Numbered from the stretch's first letter, positions 27,938 to 41,400 are shown. The stretch is 64,000 nucleotides of DNA from Berghia stephanieae (GCA_034508935.3 CM067443.1:51014538-51078537); one strand, 5' to 3'. The notes: generated by a model from the letters alone, not told the origin. Numbers and translations: made by a program.

Positions 27938-28379
27938 GTAATAATAATAATAATTTTTATAAAGTGATAAAGAATAAATAAATAATGAAGACATTCTTTT
28001 TTTACTACTGTTCTATGAGATATTCGGTGCTAGGGATACCCTTGTGTCATGAAGGCGTTTGAAGAAAAAAAAAAGACTGGCAAAATTAGTCAAAGGGTAA
28101 TTATAGATGATGCAAGAAATGTACATCAATCTTCCCCAACTCTTCCACGGGAACACATTATTAGTATTGTACTGTTGCTATTATTACTATTACGAATGCG
28201 CTGACACAGCTTGATTAGGTCCATTCGAGAACCCTCAGCTTAAGGATCAGGCATTGGCCCATTGGAGATATGGGTTTAACAGTTCATATCAAGGATGAGT
28301 ATGTGGAGTTTGTAACGGAGGTTTGCAGAATTTTCAGGTTATTTCGGTCCCAGTAAAGGAACGCTTATTACATCATAAA

Positions 28380-28470
28380 AAAGGTACATACGTAGTTAAA
28401 AGCACCCAAGATAAAGTAAGACATGTGGGACTTTTCAAATAGAGAACAGAAAGCAAACTATCAGTGAGCT
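28380..28470 (-). repeat. SINE-510 fragment
   Basis: AAAGCACCCAAGATAAAGTA and GTGGGACTTTTCAAATAG match the family interior in minus sense. Both ends are missing. Confidence 0.5.
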
Positions 28471-28516
28471 TGATCCAAGGCCAATTCATTAGAGACGGGT
28501 GTTATTGATGTGTGCT

Positions 28517-28740
28517 GCCAGACTCTGGAAAAAAACTTGCATTAAAAAAATTGTCCAGAACTCTTTTCTTCAAATATCTATCGATTTAAATGACCCTCAT
28601 CTTGGCTTAACGATCAAACGAAACGCAGTCCCCGGTTTGAAAGTTTAATAAAAAAGATTAGTGCCATTTAAAATCGATTGATATTTGAAGGACAAGTTTT
28701 CTGGATAAATTTTTAAATTCGAGTTTTTCCAGAGTCTGGC
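28517..28740. mobile_element. Fold-back MITE, copy 1
   Basis: Two arms of about 76 bp (28517-28592 and 28665-28740) are inverted repeats of each other. They begin GCCAGACTCTGGAAAAA and meet around CATTTAAA/TTTAAATG. A loop of about 72 bp holds no coding sequence. Arm identity is roughly 80 percent by eye. A clear target duplication was not found. A related copy lies 1 kb away. Confidence 0.75.
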
Positions 28741-28811
28741 TGTTAACTGGTTAGGAGCTGTCAGAGAGTTGGAGTTGGCAGACACTTCAAACCCTTATAC
28801 CTTATGTTCTT

Positions 28812-29320
28812 TATCTGTTTTAAGGTGCTTGCAACTCTTATAGGTCATATATGCGCCAGTGAACAGGAAGAACATGAGATTTATAATTCATAGCACCCAA
28901 GAAAAGTAGTAAGACAAAGGCTGGTCAAACAGAATTAGATTCTTAAGTGTACTTGGTTTGAGATTGTCTAAAAGTCTCATCCAGACACAAGCACAGGATC
29001 CTACCGCAAAAGGAATAAACTTATAAGTCTCATCCAGACAAGAGTACACGATCCTACCAGGAGGAATACACTCAAATGTTTATAAAATATATTCAAAACA
29101 AAAAACTATGAACAATACACAAAAGAGAGAAATTACAACAAAAAAAATCATCCCCCATAACAAATAATTTACACATGACTCTTTCCCTCTCAGCCGAGTA
29201 CTATGGCCACGGTCAGGACAAAACCAAGCAATCTCATTCCAAGACAAAGACAGAAAGCAACCTGGAAAAGGAATATAGGGGAATAGAAGACACAGCAACA
29301 ATGGCCTCCTTGCCCACACA
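28812..29320 (-). repeat. SINE-510 copy with internal duplication
   Basis: The tail side has AAGGTGCTTGCAACTC and GCGCCAGTGAACAGGAAG. The block 'AAGTCTCATCCAGACA' occurs twice (28970-28990 and 29026-29042), so part of the interior is duplicated. The 5' side ends near GGGAATAGAAGACACAGC. Confidence 0.65.
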
Positions 29321-29670
29321 AATTGACATCTTAAGAAATTGTCGAAATGAGTCTATGAACAAGAGAGTTAACATTACGCTTTATGAATTATGAACATCCT
29401 GGTAGACATCAGGACATTTATTTTAATTTTAAAAGAAAAAAATTAAAAAAACAATACAAACGAAACAAAAACAAAATCTAAAACCAAGAACAAACAATAA
29501 AAGGTAATCTGAAAAATTAATGAATGAGGTAGGCCATACTCTCTCTCTCTCTCTCTCTCTCTAATTCACACATCTGATGATGACACTACAACGTGGAGGA
29601 CACGACAACATCAATTAGACTAAAACAAACAAGTAAATGTGTGATCTGTTGTCTGGCTCCTGAGTTATTG

Positions 29671-29870
29671 GGTATTCTGCTGTACTCTGGAAAAAAAAAC
29701 ACATTAAAAAATGTTGGCCAGAAAGTTTGTCCAATTATCAATGGATTAAGTAACCCTCCTCTTGTAAAAAAACAAAAAACTCCTGGACTTCATAATCAAT
29801 CGATTTTTGAAAAACGAGTTTTCTGGCCAAAATTGTTAAAATATATCTTTCCAGAGTACAACAGTATTGG
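29671..29870. mobile_element. Fold-back MITE, copy 2
   Basis: Inverted arms begin near CTGCTGTACTCTGGAAA (left) and, in reverse complement, CTGTTGTACTCTGGAAA (right). Both contain TTGGCCAGAAA. The loop includes AACCCTCCTCTTG, matching GACCCTCATCTTGG in copy 1, which ties the two copies into one family. Confidence 0.65.
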
Positions 29871-31856
29871 CATTGAAATTTGTGACTCTAATTCACATTA
29901 GGGTAGTATTATACAATCATACAAGCATCATTATTATCATTCGTCATCGTCATCATCGACGTCGCCATCACAAAATAACCCAAACTTCATAAAGAGGCGG
30001 GTCACCATAACCAGCTCCATCGATGACGAGTTTCTAAAGTGAGACCTACTACTTCAGAAATAAACCACAAATCGTGGTTAGTTTTTGACGAATATAAAGA
30101 GAAAAATCAGACTGTAACACTCATTTTTAAAAAGTTCTGTTGATTAAAATTGAATAATAATAATAAATAGGATGATTACGAATAGTTTGCACCAACTTAT
30201 CTTTTTTTAACAAAAGCTTGTCCCACATTGAAGTTCTTTAAATTTATGAACATATATTGTAAATTTCATACTCATACATTACTATAAAGGAATACATCAC
30301 TATTTACAAAGAAGCTGTCATTCATTTCACAAAAAATAAATATTAGAAGAATTTTGATCCAACCAGGACAAATGTCAAGCCATCAATTCCAGTCCATTTG
30401 ATGGAAGACTTCAGGGAAGAGATTTTTTTCTCTCTCCCAGGTCGAATATTTCTATCCTTCTTGGACACAAATTTATATTTTAAAAGCTCCTATGAACAAC
30501 AAGTCTTCGAAAGAATCATCCATATGTTGATCGTTTACTCATTTTTAGACCACGATGGTGCACCTATGAACATTCCCAATGTCACATATTTCACCACCAT
30601 ATCACTATCATCACATCTATGTGGACTGCAAATGAGCGTCTTAACTGGAGGGGTACTTTCAAAAGACAGAAAACCAATACAGGTACAAGGTACACACTGG
30701 ACGGGGACTTTTGTTGACCCTTATCATCAGCAGATGAAAGAATTGAGGATGACGCAAGGCTTTCAACAATCACCGGGTTCATTGGGACGAGGGAGAAGGG
30801 AGAGAGGAGGGGATTGGGGGGGGGGGGGGGGGGGGGGGTGTATGCATACCCTTAGGAGCAACCCATCTGTCATTGACAGACATTGAATTACTATAGAAAG
30901 GCAGAATTACAATTAGAGATACATCATAGAAACCCCTGATTCCATTATGTTTATAACGACATAAAAGCTTGTTATTATAAGTATTATCTTGTCTCCTCGA
31001 AGAGGAGAAGAAAAAAAATTTAGAAAGGGGGGGGGGGGGGAACAAGACAAATCAATAAATATAAGAGCTATACAGTTGAATACAAGCGTATATGATTACT
31101 TGGTTTATAAATTATATCATAGAAATTCCATCTTTCTCGAGTCGAGTTATGAGGCAAGCCTAAAAAAATTGACATCAAAGGATTCAAGTGTTCAGTTGGA
31201 TGATCTCGTAACTTTTTATTCTGGTCTGAAAATATGCGCCACAAATCAAGAGATTACTAAACAATGTTTTTTTGTTTTTGTTTGTTTTCTTGGCCCTTTA
31301 AGTTTATTTGAAAGAATTTAATGTCACTGCAACACTAATTGCACAAACCAGAGCTAAAGAAAATGGATACCCGAAAGAGACTCATTTCAAGAAGAGAAGA
31401 GAAGTAAATTGCAGCACAGCAATTCCATTGAAGTCAACAAATTCTCACATAGAAAAGTAAGTGAAAGAAGACACTAATATCCCATTGTATCAATCTTAAG
31501 ATAATTCATGTCTGAAAAATGAAGCCATGTCTCATCACGTCGTTCCAAGAAACTAGCAAGTTAACGATTACGTTGCAAATCTAAAGCAATCCACGAACAA
31601 TCAATGTGGAAAAAAAACAAAGATCCTTCCTCAGAATCTTAGGACAGATAGTTTTCTTCCACATCATTCGTAATCATAAACTTGCTACCATCCAGTATCC
31701 TGTGATGTCATTAATTCACGTGACTACAACATCAATTACATCCCAGATACACCACTTGACTATTTTCCATAACATTTCAAACTGAAAAAAAGAGATAATG
31801 TCGTTTATGATTTGTCACATGATGTCACAGCCTTCAACAACATCAACAACAACATA

Positions 31857-31857
<1 letters not shown>
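29871..31857. other. Intergenic DNA with G tracts
   Basis: Contains poly(G) runs at 30818-30838 and 31027-31040 and otherwise unremarkable AT-rich sequence. Open frames here (for example 30398-30886) cross the G run, show no recognisable domain and have no splice support. Confidence 0.45.

Positions 31858-31938
<81 letters not shown>
31858..31938 (+). repeat. (AAT)n microsatellite
   Basis: About 26 AAT units. Confidence 0.95.
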
Positions 31939-31940
<2 letters not shown>

Positions 31941-32687
31941 CACCAAAGACTTGTTATAAATCATAATGAAACAGTGACCACTTATCTTTTTATTGGAAAG
32001 TTAAATAAAAATTGTAACATATGCCGACATGGAAAGAAAATAAGTTGACCAGATGAGATTGAAGATAAGAGAACAGATATCCCTGATGATCCCTGTTGAG
32101 TATCCATCATGCTTTCTCACTACCCCCAAACAAAGAAACTAAACAGACTTGTACGACGATATGTTAAAATATCAGCAATTGCTTTTGTACTGTTAAAGCA
32201 TGCAATTTATTTTTTCACATGTGATAGTCTATAAAGTTATAAAAATCGCTGAGATATAATTAGATATATTACTAACACCCTCCAGGGACTTGAAAACTGA
32301 GGTTGTACCATGTGTCAAAACAGGTATAATGATGGGAGAGTCGAGAGAAAACAATCTTGATCACGACAAGCGCCTATGTAAAATCAACAATAACAGGACT
32401 AGTTTAAATAAAATCAGCTGACTGCACATTAGTTGGAAGATGCTGAAGAAAAAGTGAGACAAAGGTGAATAAGAGTAAACTAGCAGTAAGCTACTTCATC
32501 TATCCACATACACCAGCACAAGTTCACTCCACAAAAAGAAAACAACAAAAATGATTGTTAGATGTGCCTGTTCCCTGAAGAAAAAAAAGAACTAAAAAAA
32601 ACCCAAAAAACAACCTCGTAATTAGTTCAAGGAAAGAATATAAGTCCCAGCAGCCATGATCTCACCAAAGGTCCAATTTATGTTTGT
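31939..32687. other. Intergenic AT-rich DNA
   Basis: No gene. The stretch 32430-32530 weakly resembles SINE-510 interior but is too diverged to call. Confidence 0.4.
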
Positions 32688-32797
32688 TTGTTTTTTTGTT
32701 TTTAAGGGTTTTACGGCGCTTGCAACACATTTAGGTTATATCAGCGCCAGTAAAAAGGAAGAAAATGGGACAGTAAAAAGTTCTAGAATTATCATCG
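32688..32797 (-). repeat. SINE-510 3' end fragment
   Basis: The tail, the 3' hairpin (ACGGCGC/GCGCCAGT) and the block through AGTTCTAGAATTA match closely. The copy stops there, which is a 5' truncation typical of retroposons. Confidence 0.75.
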
Positions 32798-33279
32798 ATA
32801 TGTTCAGAAAATTAGATTCCCACGCATAAAAATGATTCGATGTTATGCTCTTTTTTTACTCAAATGATTATTTCAGTCCCCAAAATGTGTTTGGATTCTG
32901 TTCTAAGCATGTGCATATTCAAATAAATGAAAAATCTCGAACTAATGCTTGGATGTCATTGCAATGAAATGTATTTCATTAATGGTATTAACACCATTAT
33001 TTTTATTTTTATTATTACTCTTTTGGGGTAATAATTTCATCACGAGACTGGTAATGAATTTTGATTCTCCTTTAAATAAATATGTTGAATGCACTTATTT
33101 GTTCTGGCAGTATAAATAACTAAGTCAAATTATATTAATTGTAGGTTATTGTCTGAAATTAAACTGAATTATATTTCTTAAACATTTTGAGAGGGATGAA
33201 CACACAAAAATTGGACATACTATCGACAATTATAAGAACTGTAAACTGTTGACAAATATTAGGATGTTTAATTTAATAG
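32798..33279. other. Intergenic AT-rich DNA
   Basis: Nothing recognised. Confidence 0.45.
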
Positions 33280-33440
33280 TTGACAGTCAGTTGGTAGAGC
33301 ACTTGCTTCACGGACAAAGGGATTGAGATCGATCATGGGTGCAGTTGAGATTTTTTCTGACCCAGCAGTGATTGGGTAGCTGGGTCTGTTCAATCTGGCG
33401 GACAGTACTTTGCGATAGACTAGCGTCCTATCCTAAGGGT
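33280..33440 (+). repeat. tRNA-like SINE fragment
   Basis: CAGTTGGTAGAGCACTTGCT is a good tRNA A-box region. Then CAAAGGGATTGAG, GGTGCAGTTGAG and GGGTAGCTGGG follow in the same order as in the copy at 5551-5662. Confidence 0.5.
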
Positions 33441-33845
33441 AATAAGCAACTGTACTGTCCGTTTGACACTATGGAAACAGGAAGAAATTCAAAACAAGAA
33501 ATCTGTTGTAAACTGACAACCAGGACGAGATCAACAGAGTGATATAAAAATGCATAAGGACAACAGACAAGAGATCATACATTGACAAATTGGCAGGTGG
33601 GGAAGAGGAAGCTGCTGGTTAAAGAAATTTCAAAGCACTTTTATGAAACAACCAGGAAACTGTCGGGAAGATACAAGCAAATTTATAAACCAATTCACTA
33701 TCCACCCCACAAATCATCAAATTCCAGGCAACCCTCCTATTATACCACTTGCACATTCAGTTCTACCTATTAATTGTGAAAAACCCAGCAAAGCAGAGAT
33801 TTAAGAAAAGGTTATCAAGAGACAAAAAAAGCAGTTCTTGGTTTC

Positions 33846-34318
33846 ATTTTTAAGGGTTTTATGTCGCTTGCAACACATTTAGGTTATATCAGCGCCACTA
33901 AAAAGGAAGAAAATGGGATAGTCAAATTTTAGAATTACAATTAAAGCACCCAAGAAAAAGTAAGACAAATGGGAACTGGGAGCAGATAGGGATCAGATGT
34001 AGATTCCAAGAGCATACCACCATCAATGTACTTAGTTTGAGATTACTGATAAAGCTCATCTGGACACAAGCACAATATCCTACAAAGAGGAATACACTCA
34101 GATGCTTACATTATACCTTCAAAATAACAATTATAATAATACATGAGAGAGAGAGAGATGATTTACAAGGAAAAAAATATCGTCTTCATAAACAATAACT
34201 ATGCATTTGACTGTTTCCCTCCCAGCCAAGGCCAGGACAAAACCAAGAGAAAGCAAATTGGAAAAAAGCTATAAGGGGATAGCAGAGACAGTAAGTGCCT
34301 CCCTACCCACTATGAGAG
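33846..34318 (-). repeat. SINE-510 copy, nearly full length
   Basis: Minus-sense copy from the tail (TTTTTAAGGGTTTTATGTCG) to the 5' hairpin region (CTCCCTACCCACTATGAG). It lacks only the last bases of the 5' end. The LINE fragment starts immediately after. Confidence 0.8.
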
Positions 34319-34319
34319 A

Positions 34320-35640
34320 AAGCAGATCTTGCTATGTCAACTGAAATCCTCTACCAGCTCTTTGAGAAGATATTATGGAAAGAAGACCAAATACCAAAAG
34401 ACTGGAAGGAGAGCCTCATTATAAAGATGCCTTTACAAGAATGCAAAAAATAGAGGAATAATGCTGCTTTCAGTCCCTGGAAAAGTTATGAACAGGATTC
34501 TTCTTGAAATAATGAGAACAGCAGTGGATGCCAAACTTCGAGATCACCAAGCAGGATTCACACAAGACAGAACAGACACTGGAGTGGAATACATCACTGT
34601 ACATAAACTTTATTGACTATGAGAATGTCTTTGATTGAAATGTCCCATGGAAACTTCTAAGCCACTATGGAATACCTACTAAGATCCAAAACCAAAACAC
34701 TTACGACGGATTGGCATGTAGTGTCTTCCATGGTAGACAGCAGTCAGAAAGTTTTGAAGTTAAAACTGGAGTTCACCAGGGTTGCCTGCTCTCTCCATTC
34801 CATTGATTGGAGAATGAGGACCTCAACCATGGGAAAATCCAACAGCGTACAATGGACACCATGGCAACAACTTGAAGACCCTGATTTTGCAGACAACATT
34901 GCATTGATTTCACACACACACACACACACACCAACAGATGCAAAATGAGACTGAGACCCTAGCTGAAACATCATCAAGAGATGGTCTTAACATAAAGCGA
35001 AAACAAAGGTTTTAAGAATAGGAGCTACCAACAAAAATCCAATAAAGATTTCAAATGAAAAAGAGGTAAAGATTTTCTCCTATCTGGGCAGTGTAGTAGA
35101 CACAAATGGAGGCACAGAATGGATGTTGCATCAACAATTGGCAAAGCCCGTACAGCTTTTCAAGTTCTGAAGAAAATTTGGAAATCAAAAGACATTGGGG
35201 TCTCAACAAACCTAAGAATTTTTAATACGAATGTAAAGTCTGTATTACTGTATGGGTCAGAAACATGGAGGACAACCAAAGGCATCACCAACAAATTACA
35301 GACTTTGCCTAAGTAAGGACGATTTTGGGATCAGATGGATGGATAAATTTAGAAATGAAGATCTTTGGAAAGCTGCCAACCAACAACCTATATATACAAA
35401 TCAGAAAGAGGAAGAGGGGATGGATAGACCATACACTTGGAAAACCTCCCTGCAACATCACAAGACAGGCTCTAACATAAAATCCCCAAGAAGGAAGACC
35501 AGGGAGGTCAAGAAATACTTGGCGAAGAAGCACAGTGGAGGAAGCAAGGAGATGCGGTTACACGTGGAAGCAGGTGAAGAAGACAGCCCAAGGAAGAGTC
35601 AAATGGCGAAGCATCATTGACGACCTTTGCTCTGACTGGG
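34320..35640 (+). mobile_element. Decayed RTE-like LINE fragment
   Basis: Several broken frames show the same order as the full copy at 22.4-25.7 kb. They include an RT thumb-side block with 'SVQWTPWQQLEDPDFADNIA' (motif FADN where the other copy has FADD), 'KSVLLYGSETW', then 'GIRWMDKFRNEDLWK' and a basic C-terminal region. The 5' half (endonuclease) is missing. Multiple stops and shifts mark it as old. Confidence 0.75.
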
Positions 35641-35669
35641 GTTTAGGGCTTAAGTAAAGTTTGTCACTT

Positions 35670-35926
35670 TTTGGTCTTTTCAGCGGCAGTAAAAAGGAGG
35701 AAAACGGGATATAGTCAAACAATTTTAGATTTACAATTAAAAGTTATCAAGGAAAAATAAAACAAAGCGAACTGGTACTTAGCATAAGAGCATATTTAAG
35801 TCCCATCTAGACACAAGCACAGGATCCCAATCAGAGGTAGGTTTGTTTGTTTTTAAGGGTTTTACGGCGCTTCTAACACATTAAGATCATATTAGCACTA
35901 GTAAAAAGGAAAAAAAATGGGAACAG
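35670..35926 (-). repeat. Two partial SINE-510 copies
   Basis: One fragment lies at 35670-35840 (CAGCGGCAGTAAAAAGGAGG to CATCTAGACACAAGCACAGG). A separate 3' end follows at 35846-35926 (TTTTTAAGGGTTTTACGGCG). Both are minus sense, the second truncated. Confidence 0.65.
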
Positions 35927-36204
35927 ATGGTAACTTCCACAACATTGGTTTCACTGCATAAAATTCTAAGATTATTTTTTTTACTATTGGACATGAATGC
36001 CCATTCTCTATGTCGTTGCTCCAGCAGCATTTATAGACGTTGAGATAGACAGTTGTATAGTAAGTTTGCAAGGAAGAGGACAGTTGGTATGTTTACTTAG
36101 AACACATGAGCCTTGAATATTTATTGATCTACACTGAGCATAATGGTAGTGTGAAATGTGTATTTGTTTTCAGGTCGAAATATATATCTCCAGTTAGAAG
36201 AAAC

Positions 36205-36545
36205 CTAGAGGAGGTAAAACAAAAGGGACTGATTCAAACAAGGAAGAGAAGTAGATTACAAGAGCATGCAATCTATCCATGTGTTTAGTTTTGAGTCATA
36301 AAAAGCCCACATATAAACATGCGCAAAGGCACCTGATAGAGGGACATACTCAAATGTTTACAAAATAATACATCTAAAATAATAAAAACATAGCAATACA
36401 TATAAGAAAAGATTTTTGTTTTTAAAAATCATCCACCCCCCCCCCCCCCCCAAAAAAAAAAAAAACAAAAAAAAAACTAATCATTCAGCTTTTAGTTAAG
36501 GATCCCAGCCATGTCTCGGGCAAAACCAAGTGGGCAGAAAGAAAT
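36205..36545 (-). repeat. SINE-510 copy, strongly diverged
   Basis: Blocks AGTAGATTACAAGAGCATGC, ACATACTCAAATGTTTACAA and CGGGCAAAACCAAGTG keep family order. A poly(C) plus poly(A) run interrupts it near 36436-36475. Confidence 0.55.
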
Positions 36546-37070
36546 GTTCTTCAGGGTTTTTTGGCACTTGCAACACATTTAGGTTATATCAGCGCCAGTA
36601 AAAAGGAAGAAAATGGGATAGTAATAAGTTCTAGAATTACAAATAAAGCACCCAAAAGAACAATAAGACAAAGGGGAATTGCATCAAATAGCGAACAGAT
36701 ATAGATTCCAAGAGCACACTATCAAAGTACTTAGTTTGAGATCACCTAAGAGTCTCATCCAGTCACAAGCACAGGTCCCCACTAAGAGGAATACACTCAA
36801 ATGTTTACAAATCATATATAACATGTAAACAAAACATAACACATTACATAACAAAGAGATGATTTACAAGGAAAAAAATACTCCCAAAACTAACTATATA
36901 TTTGACTGTTTCCCTCTCAGCAAGGGTATCCAGTCAGGGCAGGGACAAAACCAAGTAATCTCATTCCAAGACCAGGACAGAAAGCAAGTTGGAAAAAAGA
37001 TATAGGTGGATAGAAGACACAGTAAGTACCTCCCTGCCCACTATGGGAGGTCAGGAGCCCCCACCCAGGC
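36546..37070 (-). repeat. SINE-510 copy, full length
   Basis: Runs from the tail side (GGGTTTTTTGGCACTTGC) through both hairpins to the 5' end (GGTCAGGAGCCCCCACCCAG). Minus sense. Confidence 0.8.
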
Positions 37071-37387
37071 AGAAAGAAATGTGGAAAGAAAAACAATTAA
37101 TATATAAAAGGGATAAAGGACACAGCAAGAGTGAAATCAAAGCCCTACATCTTACCCATTTTAATCCACTGCTATAAAGAATTCAAGTTACATAAATGAA
37201 TCCCCACATGATGGGTAGCAATCTTTACAGGGACACAGAGATAACCTAACAAACTCAGACCCCTAATCCATGATTGTCGACACTATGACAAAGCCCTGCT
37301 TTGAAGAGAGAGGTAATATTCACATCGAGATATTTTAGTTGAGACATTTTGGAATAACAGGGGGGAGGAGGAGGATAATAAAAGATT

Positions 37388-38020
37388 ATGTGTAAAGTGC
37401 ATAATGAAAGTAGCTACCCGATCTCGACTGATGCCAAAGTGAAACCCTCGCAATTAAGGCAACAACTTTGGATAAAAATCAACAACTGTTCGTCACATGT
37501 CATCCAAAAAAAAATATTTAAATATTATGGTACCATTTTCATCATTCAGCCAAAACAAAATAAAGAAATAATAACTGCATCTTTCTTTTTAAATGAAATA
37601 TATATCAAATATACATTGTATGAAAAAAAATTGATACCATTTCTATCTTCCAAATTAAATAAAGTTGGTACTACTTTGATCTTTCTTCAAATAAAAAATA
37701 AACTACCTATTTTATTTTATTTTAATTTTCCAAAAATAAAATGGGGAAAGTTTTTTCATCTATCTGATATGAAAGTTGTACCATTAGTCTTACACATCCA
37801 ATTGTCCCTGACACATAATCAGCATCGTCAATTTAAAGTCACAAATGCTGGGAAATGTTTTCTTTTTGGTTTTAGGGTGTACCCGCATACAAAATCGTTG
37901 ACTCATGAGCATGTGGGAGTAATTGTTAATCCTGTGGATTATACAAGGTGGCAATGGCTTTCGTGTCAAGTGGTGCACAGGGACGATACAAAACATCCAA
38001 TTTTATTCCATTGTTTTTAA
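37388..38020 (+). other. Unexplained 210-codon open frame
   Basis: An open frame of 210 codons rich in Lys, Asn, Ile and Phe, with no motif I recognise. No TATA box, splice context or AATAAA was assigned to it. Its 3' end runs into the tail of a SINE-510 copy. Short similar segments (GGTACCATTTTCATC, GATACCATTTCTATC, GGTACTACTTTGATC) recur inside it, suggesting local duplication. It may be chance in AT-rich DNA. Confidence 0.15.
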
Positions 38021-38492
38021 AGGTTTTATGGCACTTGCAATACATTTATGTCATTTCAATGCCAGTAAAAATAAAGAAAATGGGATAGTCAAATTAATAG
38101 ATTAACAATTGAGGAAAAGCAAGACAAAGGGGAAACGGTTCAAACAGGGTACAGATAAAGATTCCAGGAGCACACTATCAGCGTACTTAACATGTCCCCA
38201 CTAAGAGGAAATTACTTAAATGTTTACAAACCATTGTATATTTTTTTTTTTTTAAAAATAATAACAGTACATGACAGAGGGATGATGTACAAGGAGAAAA
38301 ATATAATGTCCCAAAACTATAATTATACATTTGACTGTTTCCCTCCCAGTCAAGGACAATGGCCAGAGCTGGGACAAGATTAAGTTAATCCCATTCCAAG
38401 ACAAAGACAGAAAGCAACTCGGACAACAGATATAGGGGATAGAAGACACAGCGTGACCTCTGCACACCATGGGAGGTCAAAGACCCCACCCA
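38007..38492 (-). repeat. SINE-510 copy, full length but diverged
   Basis: From GTTTTTAAAGGTTTTATGGC to AGGTCAAAGACCCCACCCAG; both end hairpins are partly degraded. Minus sense. Confidence 0.75.
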
Positions 38493-41400
38493 GATTTTAT
38501 TCCATTCTATTGTACAAATACAAGCAGTACACATTAAAAAGCTATTCCTGCTGAATTTGGTTTAGAACTATTTGTCATAATTTTAGTCAGAAAATCTTTT
38601 GTAAGATATATCATTTCCATGACTCTTGAAACCACTTGATATATATCTCTCACTATACAATCTCAAATACTTATTTTAAAATCTCAGTCTAGAAAACAGT
38701 AACCAAATTTAGCTGCTAATACTAATACTTTTTTCAATAATAAAAATTGACAAAAGAATAAAATGTTATCTCAGTGCCTCATCTACTGACATTAAGTCGA
38801 TAAATATTATAAAATTGTATGGTTTGTTCACCACTTCACACTAACCCATCCCAACTGTGCTTCAAGGAAAGGTTCCAATGGAAATATCATCGAAACTAAT
38901 ATGAAAATTACAGTGAAGAATAAAAACCCAGTAAAGTGCATGTCACATCTCATGAATCTATTTACATACTAGCAGCTCATCATCAGAAACATTTAAATAC
39001 AATCACATCTATGTACATTTTAATATATGCAAATTTTTAAGTATTTACTTAACAAACAAAAAAAAAATATATATATACCCGCTTTAATTCAACAAGTTAA
39101 GTCATTGATTAGTTTGGTTTTAAATATACAAATATCAATCCAAAGGACATTGTCCAAGGCCAATCAATTGTCCCAGCATATTGCTTTACTGTGATTTACC
39201 CATCAATACAAGGACTTAACCAAACAATAATCGTCTTCTCTGGTCAAATGTCTCTATATTATGACATGAAGTCATCAAACTTTTTATGATTCATGTCTCT
39301 ATATAAGGACAAAACTTATCAACGATTGTTTAATCTGACCTGTCATGTCTCTACATTATGAACAAAGCAACTACAGTCTACAACCATTTATCTGCATCAA
39401 TGCCAATTCAGTGAGTCTGGTAAATTAATATTCCGAATGATGAATTCTCCTCTTTTAACGATGTTTCCAGGCAGTGCTTTAGAGCCTATATGATTAACAC
39501 CAATCTTGCGCCATCATGGTATCCTAGACATTGCATTCATGGTATATTTTGTTTTCAACATTTTCTTTTTTCTCTTTTACTTTGAGCAAGTTGTTTATAA
39601 AATTGACACGATAGTGACTAGTAACAAACATCTGTTATGTGTTGTTGTTTTTTTGGAGACCTAGTCATAATTGCTAACTTTGAACAAATCAATTACATTC
39701 TTGATTTCAAAGCTTCGGCGTGTCTGCGTCAATTCATGCTGAATATCCCATAGCAGACTCATCAGCAATAAACTCCATACCATGGTGAAAGCTATATAAC
39801 CTCTGCACCTTGCCACTGTTTCAAAACAATATATTTCGATAAATATGTGTGACTTGTCAGCAAATGAGATATCAATATTTCCTGTCGCTTCAAATTCTTA
39901 AGTTTAAGTTTCAATGTTAGAGAAGTGACTGATATCAGCAATATGTTCTCTCATAAATAGATTATTGTAATATCTATTTTAGATTTAATTAATTTATTGC
40001 ACCACCCCCCTTCCCCTGAAAAATAGATTGGCAGATAATTGGCAATAGGCTGTATTGTCCTCTATGGGCAGTCAAGTCTCATCCTTTCCACAATAGGACC
40101 AAACCAATCAACAACATCTTTTTAACTGGTCATACCTGGACAGTTGAGACAACGGAAAAAAACTTGTCTCACTTCTGGACTACCAGCGGTCGAGGCAAAG
40201 AAAAACAAAATTGTCGCACAAAGAAATCATGTGTAACAAAAATTTATTTTTTTAAATGACAGGTTATGTCCTTTAGTTTGGATCAGCATTCATTCCTTTC
40301 TCGACTTAAAACCAAGAATTAATGGAGACATCACTCGAGGATGGTTGGATAAGTGGCCATTGTAAGAGATATATACATCGAGAGATATATAAATTTTTTT
40401 GTCGACATCATCTTGAATATTTTAATGTTTTGACAAGTAGGAGAAAAAATATGAGAGGATCAATTAGATTTCTTCATTGTTTTGCCAAGCACTAATTCTC
40501 AATTCATTTATTGCATGTAAACTTAATACCCTGAGCCCAAATGTACTAGACATAGAAATTTATTGAGTTTGATTTCTTTCCACATAAACCTCATCCGACT
40601 TAGAAAAGATCACAAATAGTAACATGCAATTAAACATGCTCCAAATGAGGCCAATCAGATATTGGTTCCATTCTAATCAAGTGACTATTTTTTGGCAATC
40701 TCAATGGTTTTCAAAAGGTGGTGTTTGAAAATAAAATGAGGGTTTGTGATTTTTTTAAATAGCATTCACTGACCAAAAACTTTGATTGTCTTTATTACAT
40801 ATTATTAATTAACTTAAAAGAAACTCCTTTAAAAGCCAACAATAATGCTCCACTCTTTCCAGCTCCACTTTTCCAGCCCATCCTAAATCTCCATCATTCC
40901 TCCACACATTGTGGTTCAATGTCAAAATGAACAAAGGCCAAGAAAATATAAATGCATAAAAACATAAAGCAAGACCAAAAGACAAATCCAAAGAATGCTA
41001 ACAGATGTTTCCAAGAGCTGCCATCACAATCCAACACAGGCCAATAAATAATGACATATTGTTCTTATATTAAAATCAGACAACTTTCAGCCTGTGCTCT
41101 TCAGTTGAATGCCGTGTAGTGGTATATGGAGGTATATAGCAAAAACATGTTCAAATCTATAAATAAAGAATAATTTTCCTTTCCAACCAAGAGAAAAAGA
41201 AACCACGAATGGAAAGAGGGGGCTAAATGCAGACCACTTGTCACTCAGCTATCAACCATGGTAGCTGGCAATACCTTATCTCTTAATTGTCTAGCATTTC
41301 CTGGAAGGGGGATGGGGCAGTGGGAGATAAGGGAGAGGAAGAGAATATGCTGTACACAACATCACTATTAGTTTTTGTATTAAAAATTATAACCATTTTT

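Noticed and set aside
30398-31321. Open frames of 162 and 110 codons on the plus strand
   Set aside because: They cross poly(G) runs, have no recognisable domain and no splice or promoter support. Composition looks non-coding.
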